Shown piece after piece: positions 39,984-48,975 of a DNA stretch of 64,000 nt. A program made the position numbers and the translations under genes. The DNA is from Saccharicrinis sp963677245 (lineage in GTDB: Bacteria; Bacteroidota; Bacteroidia; Bacteroidales; Marinilabiliaceae): contig OY781921.1 of NCBI GenBank assembly GCA_963677245.1, forward strand, positions 2,914,001 to 2,978,000, read 5' to 3'. Positions within the stretch are counted from its first letter, which is position 1. Each line of letters starts with the position of its first letter. The notes under the pieces were generated by a model that was not told the origin of the DNA, did no database searches, and worked only from the letters and a program-made list of their open reading frames with translations.

Positions 39984-41936
39984 ATGCAACACAGAAATCT
40001 AACACCACAAGAAATTCAAAATCTTGAAAATCAAAACTGTCAATCAGTTAACGGCTGGGACAAAATTTGGGTTAAAGATGGATTTCAAACCTCACATATA
40101 AAAAACGTTGTTTTTTCTGGCCAAAACTACCTGGGCAGCTTCTCCGAAATAATTGAACTTCCAGAAGGGTATGCTGACTATAGTGGCATTTATAATGTGC
40201 ATATTCATAATTGTACCATACACGACAATTGCTATATCAAGAACATTGGAAATGCCATCTCTAATTATGAGATTAAAGCAAACACAATTATCGTTAATTG
40301 TAGTTCAATCAATGTAGTTGGCGAAAGTACATTCGGAAATGGTATTAATGTCGCTTGCATCAACGAAGGAGGAGGAAGGGAGGTATGCATTTATGATGAA
40401 TTGTCCGTTCATACAGCCTATTTAATGGCTTTCTATAAGCACAAACCTAAATTTACCGAAAGCCTAAAACAAAATATTGCGGCATATGCCATTAGCAAAA
40501 AATCTAATATTGGAATCATTGGAGAAAACTCACGAATAATTAATTGCGGTGATATTCTTAATACTAACATTGGAGATTATGCAGAACTCAAAGGGATTGA
40601 ATTAATTAATAACGCTACAGTAAAAAGTTCTAAACCAGCTCCAACTTTTTTGGGTCATGGTGTAAATATTAAAGATACCATAATATTAGATGGTGCTCAG
40701 TTAAGCGATAAAGCCTTTTTACGCCATTGTTTTGTTGGTCAAGGTTGTGAAATAGCCAATAGTTATTCTGCAGAAAATTCCTTGTTTTTTGCTAATAGTC
40801 AGTGTCTACTAGGTGAGGCATGTAGCATATTTGCCGGCCCATATACTGTTACCCATCACAAATCTACCTTATTAATTGCCGGATATTATTCATTTTTTAA
40901 TGCGGGTAGTGGTACAAACCAAAGTAATCACATGTATAAATTAGGTCCCCTTCATCAAGGAGTTATTGAAAGAGGAGGAAAAACCGGAAGCGATTCTTAC
41001 ATACTATGGCCGGGACAGATTGGCGCTTTCACCATGGTTTTAGGTAGCCATTATGGGAACCCGGATATTTCGGAACTCCCTTTTTCATATTTAATTGAAG
41101 ATGGAGGAAAAAGCGTACTCATGCCAGCACAAAATATATTTACAGTTGGTACTACTCGTGACATAGAAAAATGGCCCAAAAGAGACAAGCGAAAAGGAGA
41201 TCAACTCCTGGATTATATCATCACCGAAGCATTAAATCCTTATACAGTAAATAAGATTACAGATGCCATTAAAACCTTAAACGGGATATTAGAAAAAACT
41301 CCTTCTGAGAGGAAAAATATCATGTTTAAGAATGTCCAGCTATCATTAACCGCTATAAATAGAGGAATCAAACTATACGAACAGGCTTTGGTCAAATATG
41401 TTGGCGATGAATTGATAAATATTCTAAAACATACGAATTTTGATACAATAAGAAATGAGCATATCGGTCAACCTAAACGTTGGGTTGATTTGGCAGGATT
41501 AATTTGCAATACTGAAAGTCTGGATACATTTATTTCCAAAACTGAAAATGGAAATACATCTATTGAAAACTGGAATAGTTTCTTCCAAAATGAGTTTGAA
41601 CAGTATACTAGTTTAAAAAAGCAACATGCATTATCCATCTTAAAGCAATATTTTAGCATTGATATAAAAGTTTGTTCTGACCAGGATATTAAATTGTTTT
41701 TGGAAAACTATCTGGATGCGAACGAGAAAATTAAGAATGCCATCGTAATGGATGCTAAAAAAGAGTTTAATGTTAAAAGTAAGATTAGTTTTGGAATTGA
41801 CGATCCGCTAATTAATCGTGAAGAAGATTTTATTCAAGTGCGTGGCGATTGGAATAAAAATAGTTTTATTCTGGAAATTCAAGAGAACTTTAATCTGCTC
41901 AAAGCTGATGTTGATAGTATAATTAACATGCTTTAA
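39984..41936 (+). CDS. DUF4954 family protein (beta-helix, nucleotidyltransferase-like)
   Basis: The protein is about 650 residues from the ATG at 39984; an in-frame extension to 39933 looks untranslated. Residues about 60-300 show hexapeptide-like turns (NCSSINVVGESTFGNGINV, IGIIGENSRIINCGDILNTNIGD) that suggest a left-handed beta-helix as in sugar acyl- or nucleotidyltransferases. The C-terminal 250 residues are helical. It matches DUF4954, a Bacteroidota family of unknown function. It sits directly before glmS, 61 bp upstream. This fits a role in sugar-nucleotide or cell-envelope metabolism, but no reaction can be named. Confidence 0.75.
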   Translation: MQHRNLTPQEIQNLENQNCQSVNGWDKIWVKDGFQTSHIKNVVFSGQNYLGSFSEIIELPEGYADYSGIYNVHIHNCTIHDNCYIKNIGNAISNYEIKANTIIVNCSSINVVGESTFGNGINVACINEGGGREVCIYDELSVHTAYLMAFYKHKPKFTESLKQNIAAYAISKKSNIGIIGENSRIINCGDILNTNIGDYAELKGIELINNATVKSSKPAPTFLGHGVNIKDTIILDGAQLSDKAFLRHCFVGQGCEIANSYSAENSLFFANSQCLLGEACSIFAGPYTVTHHKSTLLIAGYYSFFNAGSGTNQSNHMYKLGPLHQGVIERGGKTGSDSYILWPGQIGAFTMVLGSHYGNPDISELPFSYLIEDGGKSVLMPAQNIFTVGTTRDIEKWPKRDKRKGDQLLDYIITEALNPYTVNKITDAIKTLNGILEKTPSERKNIMFKNVQLSLTAINRGIKLYEQALVKYVGDELINILKHTNFDTIRNEHIGQPKRWVDLAGLICNTESLDTFISKTENGNTSIENWNSFFQNEFEQYTSLKKQHALSILKQYFSIDIKVCSDQDIKLFLENYLDANEKIKNAIVMDAKKEFNVKSKISFGIDDPLINREEDFIQVRGDWNKNSFILEIQENFNLLKADVDSIINML

Positions 41937-41997
41937 TACGTGTACTAAGTAAGTTTTTTGTCTAAAATATATTGTTGAATATAAAATAACCTAATAT

Positions 41998-43833
41998 ATG
42001 TGTGGAATTGTAGCATACGTAGGTGATCAGGTTGCCTACCCTATTTTAATAAAAGGATTACAGCGATTGGAATATCGTGGATATGACTCAGCAGGTGTGG
42101 CACTTGTAAATTCAGATACGCATACATACAAATGTTTGGGTAAGGTTAAAGATTTGGAAAACCATGCAAAAGGAAAACACCTATCCGGCACCATTGGTAT
42201 AGGACATACCAGATGGGCTACTCATGGAGAACCTAGTGATATCAATGCACACCCTCATACCTCAATGAATGGTAAATTCACTTTAGTGCATAACGGAATT
42301 ATTGAAAACTATGCTCACTTAAAAAAAGAGTTAATAGCCCGCGGATATGAATTCCAAAGTGAAACGGATACAGAGGTATTAGTTAATCTTATCGAAAATA
42401 TATACCTGGAAAAACAAGTTAATGCAGAAATCGCAGTTCGCCTGGCTTTATCTAAGGTAATTGGAGCCTATGGTTTAGTTATTTCATGTGTTGATGAAAA
42501 AGATAAATTGATTGCAGCCCGTAAAGGAAGTCCATTGGTAATTGGAGTTGGAAATCAGGAATATTTCCTTGCTTCGGATGCATCCCCTATCGTTGAATAT
42601 ACCGATCAGGTTATTTATATGAATGATGAAGATGTGGCGATTATTAAGAAGGATGACCTAATTCTTAAAAACATTCAAAATGATGCTCAAAAACCCAAAA
42701 TTCAAAAAGTTGAACTAACTATTGATGAAATCGATAAGGGCGATTATGAGCACTACATGTTAAAAGAAATATACGAGCAGCCTACTTCTATTTCTGATAC
42801 TTTTAGAGGACGTATATCTATTGATAAAACAAAAATATTCCTTGGTGGTATTGTGGATGTAATGCCTAAATTAAACCAGGCCAAAAGAATAATCATTATT
42901 GCTTGCGGAACCTCTTGGCATGCAGGTATGGTTGGTGAATATTTATTCGAAGAATTTGCCCGAATTCCTGTAGAAGTTGAGTATGCTTCCGAGTTTAGAT
43001 ATCGAAATCCGGTGATCAATTCTGATGATGTTGTTATTGCCATTTCTCAGAGTGGGGAAACTGCGGACACATTGGCAGCTATTAAAATGGCCAAAGAACA
43101 AGGAGCTACCATTCTTGGTATCTGTAATGTAGTTGGTTCTTCCATTCCAAGAGAAACACATGCTGGTGTATATACCCATGCAGGTCCAGAAATTGGTGTA
43201 GCTTCCACTAAAGCATTTACATCTCAGGTAACTGTACTTACGATGATGGCATTTATGCTGGGAAGAAAAAGAGGTTCTTTATATGATGAGCTATACAAGC
43301 AATTGATTCATGAATTAACGCTGGTTCCAGAAAAGATTAAAATTATTCTTGAATCAGAACCTTATATCAAAGGGATTGCTGAAATGTACAAAGAGGCAAC
43401 TAATGCCTTATACTTAGGTAGAGGATACCTATTCCCCGTTGCCCTTGAAGGTGCTCTTAAGTTAAAAGAGATATCATATATTCATGCTGAGGGTTATCCA
43501 GCAGCAGAAATGAAACATGGTCCTATCGCTCTCATTGATGAAAACATGCCTGTTTTTGTATTGGCAACAAAAGATAAATCTTACGAAAAAATTGTAAGTA
43601 ATATTCAGGAAGTGAAAGCTCGTAATGGAAAAGTGATTGCAATTGTTACAGAGGGAGATGAGACTATTAAGAAATTAGCAGATCATGTAATTGAAGTTCC
43701 TGATTCACACGAAGCAGTTGCGCCTTTATTAACAGTCATTCCGCTTCAGATTATTTCTTACCATATTGCTGTACTAAGAGGTTGTAATGTTGATCAACCC
43801 CGAAACCTGGCTAAATCGGTAACTGTAGAATAA
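41998..43833 (+). CDS. glmS: Glutamine-fructose-6-phosphate aminotransferase
   Basis: GlmS makes glucosamine 6-phosphate from fructose 6-phosphate and glutamine, the first step toward UDP-GlcNAc. The mature N-terminus CGIVAYVG provides the catalytic Cys2 of the glutaminase domain. The two SIS domains contain IIACGTSWHAG, ISQSGETADT and STKAFTSQ, and the C-terminus is PRNLAKSVTVE. The length of 611 residues is normal. It ends at a bidirectional terminator. The supplied amino sugar would serve peptidoglycan, LPS and the exopolysaccharides. Confidence 0.97.
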   Translation: MCGIVAYVGDQVAYPILIKGLQRLEYRGYDSAGVALVNSDTHTYKCLGKVKDLENHAKGKHLSGTIGIGHTRWATHGEPSDINAHPHTSMNGKFTLVHNGIIENYAHLKKELIARGYEFQSETDTEVLVNLIENIYLEKQVNAEIAVRLALSKVIGAYGLVISCVDEKDKLIAARKGSPLVIGVGNQEYFLASDASPIVEYTDQVIYMNDEDVAIIKKDDLILKNIQNDAQKPKIQKVELTIDEIDKGDYEHYMLKEIYEQPTSISDTFRGRISIDKTKIFLGGIVDVMPKLNQAKRIIIIACGTSWHAGMVGEYLFEEFARIPVEVEYASEFRYRNPVINSDDVVIAISQSGETADTLAAIKMAKEQGATILGICNVVGSSIPRETHAGVYTHAGPEIGVASTKAFTSQVTVLTMMAFMLGRKRGSLYDELYKQLIHELTLVPEKIKIILESEPYIKGIAEMYKEATNALYLGRGYLFPVALEGALKLKEISYIHAEGYPAAEMKHGPIALIDENMPVFVLATKDKSYEKIVSNIQEVKARNGKVIAIVTEGDETIKKLADHVIEVPDSHEAVAPLLTVIPLQIISYHIAVLRGCNVDQPRNLAKSVTVE

Positions 43834-43852
43834 AATTTAACATCTTATATAC

Positions 43853-43882
43853 AAAAAAAGCCGGTCATGCCGGCTTTTTTTA
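43853..43882. terminator. Bidirectional terminator between glmS and rfbB
   Basis: An AGCCGG/CCGGCT stem with a 5-nt loop (43859-43875) is flanked by a run of A on the left and T on the right. It can serve both convergent genes. Confidence 0.88.
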
Positions 43883-43901
43883 TATTTAATATTTTCTATA
43901 C

Positions 43902-44954
43902 TTATCTATCTTTATATTGTTCCTGATAGTAACTTTCATAAGAACCATCTACAATATTATTCAACCAATTTTCATTCTCTAAATACCAATCTATGGTTTT
44001 CTCTATACCCTCTTCAAATTGAAGTGATGGTTTCCAGCCCAGTTCATTCATTAGTTTAGAAGAATCGATGGCATATCTCATATCATGACCAGCTCTATCT
44101 TTTACGAAAGTAATTAAACTTACACAGGTTCCTGGTTCTCTATTTAATTTGACATCCAGAATCTCACACATCTTTTTAATTAAATCAATATTGGTCCATT
44201 CGTTTATTCCACCAATATTATAGGTTTCGCCATTTTTACCTTCGTGATAAATTTTATCAATGGCAGATGCATGATCAATCACATATAACCAATCTCTTAC
44301 ATTTTCTCCTTTCCCATAAATAGGAATCGGTTTCATGTTTTTAATATTATTGATCGCCAATGGAATTAATTTCTCAGGAAACTGGTTAGGTCCATAATTA
44401 TTGGAACAATTAGAAACCACAATTGGTAATCCATAGGTATGATGATACGCTCTTACCAAGTGATCACTACTTGCTTTTGATGAAGAATAAGGACTGCGTG
44501 GGTCATATGCAGTTGTTTCGGTAAACAAACCTGTTTCTCCTAATGAACCATAAACCTCATCGGTTGAAATATGATAGAACAATTTTCCTTCATAAGTATC
44601 TTTCCAGATACTTTTAGCTGCATTTAATAAATTAACCGTACCCAGTATGTTCGTTCTTATAAAAGATAAGGGATCTGATATTGAACGATCCACATGCGAT
44701 TCTGCAGCCAAATGAATAACACCATCGAACTGATGTTCCTGAAATAGATTATTCATATCATTTTCAGAAACAATATCTCCTCTTACGAAAGTATAGTTAG
44801 GTTCATTTTCGATATCTTTTAAGTTCTCAAGATTACCGGCATAGGTCAATGCATCCAAATTAAAGATGTGGTATTGTGGATACTTTTTTACGAACAAACG
44901 AACAACGTGTGATCCAATAAAACCAGCTCCTCCGGTTATAAGTATTTTCTTCAT
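43902..44954 (-). CDS. rfbB: dTDP-glucose 4,6-dehydratase
   Basis: RfbB converts dTDP-glucose to dTDP-4-keto-6-deoxyglucose, the precursor of rhamnose and of amino-dideoxy sugars. The protein (350 residues from the ATG at 44954) has the NAD-binding GGAGFIGSHVVR motif, STDEVYGSLG with the catalytic Asp-Glu pair (about residue 127), and YSSSKASSDHLVRAY with the YxxxK pair. rfbA, rfbC and rfbD are not adjacent. Its product is the expected substrate of the FdtA-like enzymes about 14 kb to the right. Confidence 0.95.
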   Translation of the reverse strand: MKKILITGGAGFIGSHVVRLFVKKYPQYHIFNLDALTYAGNLENLKDIENEPNYTFVRGDIVSENDMNNLFQEHQFDGVIHLAAESHVDRSISDPLSFIRTNILGTVNLLNAAKSIWKDTYEGKLFYHISTDEVYGSLGETGLFTETTAYDPRSPYSSSKASSDHLVRAYHHTYGLPIVVSNCSNNYGPNQFPEKLIPLAINNIKNMKPIPIYGKGENVRDWLYVIDHASAIDKIYHEGKNGETYNIGGINEWTNIDLIKKMCEILDVKLNREPGTCVSLITFVKDRAGHDMRYAIDSSKLMNELGWKPSLQFEEGIEKTIDWYLENENWLNNIVDGSYESYYQEQYKDR

Positions 44955-44979
44955 ATAATTTATTTCCATTTTCTACATA

Positions 44980-44987
44980 CAAAACTA
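44980..44987 (-). promoter_or_regulatory. -7 element for rfbB
   Basis: The minus strand reads TAGTTTTG (TAnnTTTG) 25 bp upstream of the rfbB start. The -33 position, 20 bp farther up, falls in the T-rich tail of the preceding terminator (TTTT instead of TTTG). Confidence 0.4.
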
Positions 44988-45007
44988 CAAAAGATATTCT
45001 ATTTCAT

Positions 45008-45032
45008 AAAAAAAGCCTCAAGTGAGGCTTTT
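45008..45032 (-). terminator. Terminator of the small membrane protein gene
   Basis: The stem AAAGCCTC/GAGGCTTT (within 45011-45032) is followed by a run of T on the minus strand. It separates the membrane protein gene from rfbB. Confidence 0.8.
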
Positions 45033-45054
45033 TAACAATATTTCTTAACGTGAA

Positions 45055-45447
45055 TTATTTCTTATAATAAGGATCTTTCATACAGGTAATAAAGCAATAA
45101 ATAAAAAATGCATTAAACAATAAACCAACCAAATTAAAAGTTGTAATATTTCCAATTAATCCTAATCCTGTAAATATTAAAGCAATAATTACAGCCCACA
45201 TCTGCCCCTTAAACAATCCAATGGTAACAAATATTCCAAGAATTAAAAAAGGCAATAATATAATGGCTAACACAGTTGTTCCAAGTCCTGCCATCACAGC
45301 CATACCTGAACTTTCCATTAAACCAGCGATTAATGAACCTCCGAGAAACAATAATATCAGTCCGATGAAACCAAAACCAATTCCTATTGCATTTAAAACA
45401 CCGACTGCGGTTCCCTGCCAGGGTCTGCTGATTACCAGATTTTTCAT
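45055..45447 (-). CDS. Small four-helix membrane protein, function unknown
   Basis: This 130-residue protein is almost entirely hydrophobic, with about four transmembrane segments (about residues 15-45, 48-75, 80-98 and 102-122) and the charged tail KDPYYKK. I do not recognise the family, and there are no catalytic motifs. It is bounded by terminators on both sides, between galE and rfbB, so it is probably a single-gene unit. Confidence 0.65.
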   Translation of the reverse strand: MKNLVISRPWQGTAVGVLNAIGIGFGFIGLILLFLGGSLIAGLMESSGMAVMAGLGTTVLAIILLPFLILGIFVTIGLFKGQMWAVIIALIFTGLGLIGNITTFNLVGLLFNAFFIYCFITCMKDPYYKK

Positions 45448-45485
45448 ATTTTTAAAGTTTAGATTTATTTTATCGATATGAAGAT

Positions 45486-45522
45486 AAAAAAAGGCTGCTA
45501 ATTTTTAAAATTAACAGCCTTT
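45486..45522 (-). terminator. Terminator of galE
   Basis: On the minus strand, arms AAAGGCTG and CAGCCTTT with extended AT pairing form a hairpin, followed by a T-run. Confidence 0.8.
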
Positions 45523-45566
45523 ATCTAATTTATATTTTCGATTAGTAAATCTTCAAACAATATAGT

Positions 45567-46595
45567 TTAGCTTATTCCTCTTACATTTTTTTCCCACTTC
45601 CATGCCGAAGCTAAAGTTTCTTCTAGTGATTTTTCTGATTTCCAACCTAATTCAGCATTTCCATAAGAAGTGTCTGCCCAAATCTTCTCGATATCTCCTC
45701 CTCTTCTTGGTGCCACTTTATACTTTAAATCCACCTTGTTCACTTCGATAAAAGCTTTAACCAACTGCATCACCGAATAACCCTCTCCAGTTCCAACATT
45801 AAAGAATTCGTAGTTACTTTTTTGCTTACTTTCTAATAAACGATTAATTGCCACTACGTGAGCTTTAGAAAGGTCAACTACGTTAATATAATCTCTTACA
45901 GCAGTTCCATCCGGTGTATCGTAATCATCACCAAAGATGCTTAATTCATCGCGCAAACCAGCTGCAGTTTGGGTAATGAATGGAACCAAATTATTTGGAA
46001 CACCAACAGGAAATTCTCCAATTAAACCTGATTCGTGCGCTCCAATTGGATTAAAATATCTTAAAGCAATACAATTGGTTGCTTCATTCACTTTACAAAA
46101 GTCTCTCATAATATCCTCGCAAATTGCTTTAGTATTTCCATAAGGCGACTCTGCGGGCTTACGAGGCGTTTTCTCAGTAACTGGTAGAACATCCGGTTGA
46201 CCATAAACAGTACAAGACGAAGAGAATACCATATGCTCAACTCCATACTTCTTCATGCCAGCCAATAAATTCATTAGCGAATTAAGGTTATTTCTATAAT
46301 ACTCTAATGGTTTTTGTACCGATTCTCCTACAGCCTTAAAAGCAGCAAAGTGAATAATAGCTTCTACCTTGGTATATTTCTGAAAGAACTGATCAGTAAG
46401 AACACTATCGGATAAATCAAACTTTTCAAATGCAGGGCGAATACCTGTTATTTTCTCAATATTATCCAGTACTTCAATTTGAGAATTTGACAGATCATCT
46501 ACAATCACAACATCAAATCCTGAGTTTTGCAACTCTACTACTGTGTGAGAACCAATATATCCGGTTCCTCCTGTAACTAATATTTGTTTGCTCAT
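45567..46595 (-). CDS. galE: UDP-glucose 4-epimerase
   Basis: GalE interconverts UDP-glucose and UDP-galactose. The protein (342 residues from the ATG at 46595) shows GGTGYIGSHTVVEL, the FSSSCTVYGQP serine region (about residue 125), the YGNTKAICEDIM YxxxK motif (about 153-157) and LRYFNPIGAHESGLIGE. The length and motifs are standard. It lies near rfbB but is a separate transcription unit with its own terminator. Confidence 0.95.
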   Translation of the reverse strand: MSKQILVTGGTGYIGSHTVVELQNSGFDVVIVDDLSNSQIEVLDNIEKITGIRPAFEKFDLSDSVLTDQFFQKYTKVEAIIHFAAFKAVGESVQKPLEYYRNNLNSLMNLLAGMKKYGVEHMVFSSSCTVYGQPDVLPVTEKTPRKPAESPYGNTKAICEDIMRDFCKVNEATNCIALRYFNPIGAHESGLIGEFPVGVPNNLVPFITQTAAGLRDELSIFGDDYDTPDGTAVRDYINVVDLSKAHVVAINRLLESKQKSNYEFFNVGTGEGYSVMQLVKAFIEVNKVDLKYKVAPRRGGDIEKIWADTSYGNAELGWKSEKSLEETLASAWKWEKNVRGIS

Positions 46596-46633
46596 ATCCA
46601 ATTTTAAATTTAACTACTAATTTATTGAGCCCG

Positions 46634-46663
46634 TAAAATTAACAAATAAACTTTCAAATCAAA
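46634..46663 (-). promoter_or_regulatory. Probable galE promoter
   Basis: On the minus strand a TTTG box (46660-46663) is followed after 18 bp by TAATTTTA (46634-46641), one base from the TAnnTTTG consensus. The spacing is slightly short. Confidence 0.4.
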
Positions 46664-46777
46664 GAAATATTTACGGTTCAAAACTGTTAAATATCTGTTC
46701 TTAAATTACATAACTAGTGGGTACTTGTGGGTTTTTATTTAGTTTTCAACATGTTATCAACAGCTGTTAAAAACACC

Positions 46778-46810
46778 TATGTACAACAATGTTTTTTTTT
46801 ATTAATTTTG
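46778..46810 (+). promoter_or_regulatory. Promoter touching the start of the HU/SPOR gene
   Basis: TAATTTTG (46803-46810) lies only 4 nt before the ATG at 46815. TATG (46778-46781), 21 bp upstream, is one base from the TTTG -33 box. If used, the transcript would begin at or almost at the start codon. Confidence 0.5.
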
Positions 46811-46814
46811 CATT

Positions 46815-47768
46815 ATGCTTAATCTGGAAAAACATATAAACACATTATTATTTCAATACGATTGCGTAATCGTACCCGGTTTAGGAGGTTTTGTTGCTAA
46901 TGTGACTAATGCCAACTTAAATGAAAAAACAGGTATTTTTACTCCACCAAGTAGAATCATTAGCTTTAACAAAAACTTATCTCACAATGATGGATTGCTA
47001 ATTAGCCACATTGCCAAAGCAGAAGGTTTAAGCTTTGAGGAATGTAATTCAAAGTTGGGAAAACACGTAAATGTGTTGAAATTCCAACTTTCAAGAGGAG
47101 AAACAATTACCATTGGTGAAACTGGCGACCTAAAAACAGAAAGATCTGGAAATATAGTTTTTACACCTAATAAAAACACTTCCTACTCAACGGAATCATT
47201 TGGATTACCTACCTTTCATTTTAACAGCCTTGAACAAATTAAGGCTGAAAATGAACCAACTCGCCATTTAGTTCAAAGAACGATTGGAGCCAAAAGAACA
47301 CGTCAGATTGCAGCAAGTATAGCATTGATTATGGGATTAATGTTTGTAGCTCCTGAATTTGAGAACAAAACACATCAATCTAATTACTCTGACCTTTTTC
47401 CAAATTTTGAGCAGGTTAATATTACTACAAAAGAAGTATCTAGTCCTGAAGTAATTGTAAAAACAAAAACTGAGGAGCTTGTAGATGTCAATTCTATAGA
47501 AGATCAAAAAGCTACTCCAATTGTAGAAATTGAGAACAGCTACTTTATTATTGCCGGCAGTTTTGCAGATGAAAAACCTGCCAAGGCATTTTTAAATAAA
47601 CTAAATAGCAAAGGGATCAATACAGCAGAAATATTAGCTATGAACAGCAACAGATATCGTGTTTCTTTAGAAGGTTTTAATGATAAAACTAAAGCAATTG
47701 AAGCTTTAGATACCTATCGTAAAAGGAACGGATATAGTTCTGCCTGGTTATTGACAAAGAAGCAATAA
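46815..47768 (+). CDS. HU-domain (CCDC81-like) and SPOR-domain membrane protein
   Basis: The 317-residue protein has an N-terminal HU/CCDC81-like pair of domains (YDCVIVPGLGGFVANVT, about residues 15-31, and LSRGETITIGETGDL, about 94-108). One transmembrane helix follows near 170-185 (ASIALIMGLMFVAPEF), and then a C-terminal SPOR domain (YFIIAGSFADEKPAKAFLNKL, split at about 244-264, to the end). SPOR domains bind denuded septal peptidoglycan. The HU-like part would lie in the cytoplasm and may bind nucleic acid or assemble. The architecture is typical of Bacteroidota and suggests a cell-division role, not proven. Confidence 0.88.
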   Translation: MLNLEKHINTLLFQYDCVIVPGLGGFVANVTNANLNEKTGIFTPPSRIISFNKNLSHNDGLLISHIAKAEGLSFEECNSKLGKHVNVLKFQLSRGETITIGETGDLKTERSGNIVFTPNKNTSYSTESFGLPTFHFNSLEQIKAENEPTRHLVQRTIGAKRTRQIAASIALIMGLMFVAPEFENKTHQSNYSDLFPNFEQVNITTKEVSSPEVIVKTKTEELVDVNSIEDQKATPIVEIENSYFIIAGSFADEKPAKAFLNKLNSKGINTAEILAMNSNRYRVSLEGFNDKTKAIEALDTYRKRNGYSSAWLLTKKQ

Positions 47769-47788
47769 ATACTAAGTGATATAAAAAC

Positions 47789-47818
47789 AAAAAAGCTGCT
47801 CTGTGAGCAGCTTTTTTT
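47789..47818. terminator. Bidirectional terminator between the HU/SPOR gene and asd
   Basis: AAAAGCTGCTC and GAGCAGCTTTT form a long stem with a 3-nt loop, flanked by A and T runs. It serves both convergent genes. Confidence 0.9.
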
Positions 47819-47837
47819 ATATTCAAATATTAGATTC

Positions 47838-48848
47838 TTACTTTACAATACCTTCTTCAATCAGATATTCTGCAATTTGCACCGCATTTAAAGCCGCTCC
47901 TTTTTTAATTTGGTCACTTACACACCAAAATGCAATACCATTAGGATTAGAAATATCTTTTCTAATTCTACCCACAAAAACATCATCTTCACCTGCTAAA
48001 CTAAACGGCATTGGATACTCGTTTTCCAAAGGCTTGTCTATTACTGTAATTCCTTTTGTTTTTTCACATTCTGCTCTATATTCTTCAGGAGTTACAGGAC
48101 GCTCTGTTTCTGCCCAAACCGACTCAGAATGTGCACGCATTACAGGCACACGAACAGTAGTTGCACTTACTTCAATATCCGAATGCATAATTTTTTTAGT
48201 TTCATTATACATCTTCATTTCTTCTTTGGTGTAGCCATTATCCTGAAAAACATCAATATGAGGAATTACATTAAACAACAGCTGATGCGCAAATTTTTCA
48301 ACTGTTAAATCATTCCCTTCAACAAACTCTTTTACCTGCTGCTCCAATTCAGCCATTCCCATAGCACCAGCTCCACTTGCCGATTGATAAGTAGATACAT
48401 GTACTCTTTTAATATGCGAAATATTCTCTAAAGCTTTTAAAGCAACTACCATCTGGATTGTGGTACAGTTTGGATTGGCAATAATATTTCTTGGTGTATT
48501 TTTACAATCTTCAGCATTCACTTCAGGCACAACCAACGGAATATCATCTTCCATTCTAAATGCACTTGAATTATCAATCATCATAGCACCATGCTTAGTG
48601 ATAGTCTCAGCAAATTCCTTTGAAGTACCACCGCCTGCTGATGTTAAAGCAATATCAATATCTTTAAAATCATCATTATGCTTCAACTCTTTAACCGTAA
48701 TGTCTTTACCTTTGAATTTATAGGTTTTACCTGCACTTCGGGCTGACCCAAATAATACTAATTCACTCAAAGGAAAATTTCTTTCTTCAAGAACTTTTAA
48801 AAACTCCTGACCTACCGCGCCACTCGCACCAACGACTGCTACTTTCAT
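47838..48848 (-). CDS. asd: Aspartate-semialdehyde dehydrogenase
   Basis: Asd reduces aspartyl phosphate to the semialdehyde, the branch point to lysine, diaminopimelate, methionine and threonine. The 336-residue protein has the NADP-binding VVGASGAVGQEFLKVL, the active-site ANPNCTTIQMV (Cys at about residue 128), STYQSASGAGAMGMAEL-like segment, and RVPVMRAHSESVWAE near 230-245. The length is normal. It stands alone in its direction. Confidence 0.96.
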   Translation of the reverse strand: MKVAVVGASGAVGQEFLKVLEERNFPLSELVLFGSARSAGKTYKFKGKDITVKELKHNDDFKDIDIALTSAGGGTSKEFAETITKHGAMMIDNSSAFRMEDDIPLVVPEVNAEDCKNTPRNIIANPNCTTIQMVVALKALENISHIKRVHVSTYQSASGAGAMGMAELEQQVKEFVEGNDLTVEKFAHQLLFNVIPHIDVFQDNGYTKEEMKMYNETKKIMHSDIEVSATTVRVPVMRAHSESVWAETERPVTPEEYRAECEKTKGITVIDKPLENEYPMPFSLAGEDDVFVGRIRKDISNPNGIAFWCVSDQIKKGAALNAVQIAEYLIEEGIVK

Positions 48849-48975
48849 TGATTTTTTTTTAATAATTAATAACTTATTTACGTGTTAAATTGAACAACTT
48901 ATAGTAAATTGTTCATAGTTGTTGATGATGATAAATATCATGCAAAAGTATTTAATTTACACCAAACCAAATACG

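Noticed and set aside
43902..46595. rfbB and galE as part of one sugar-nucleotide operon
   Set aside because: Each unit, including the membrane protein gene between them, has its own terminator; they are neighbours and not an operon.
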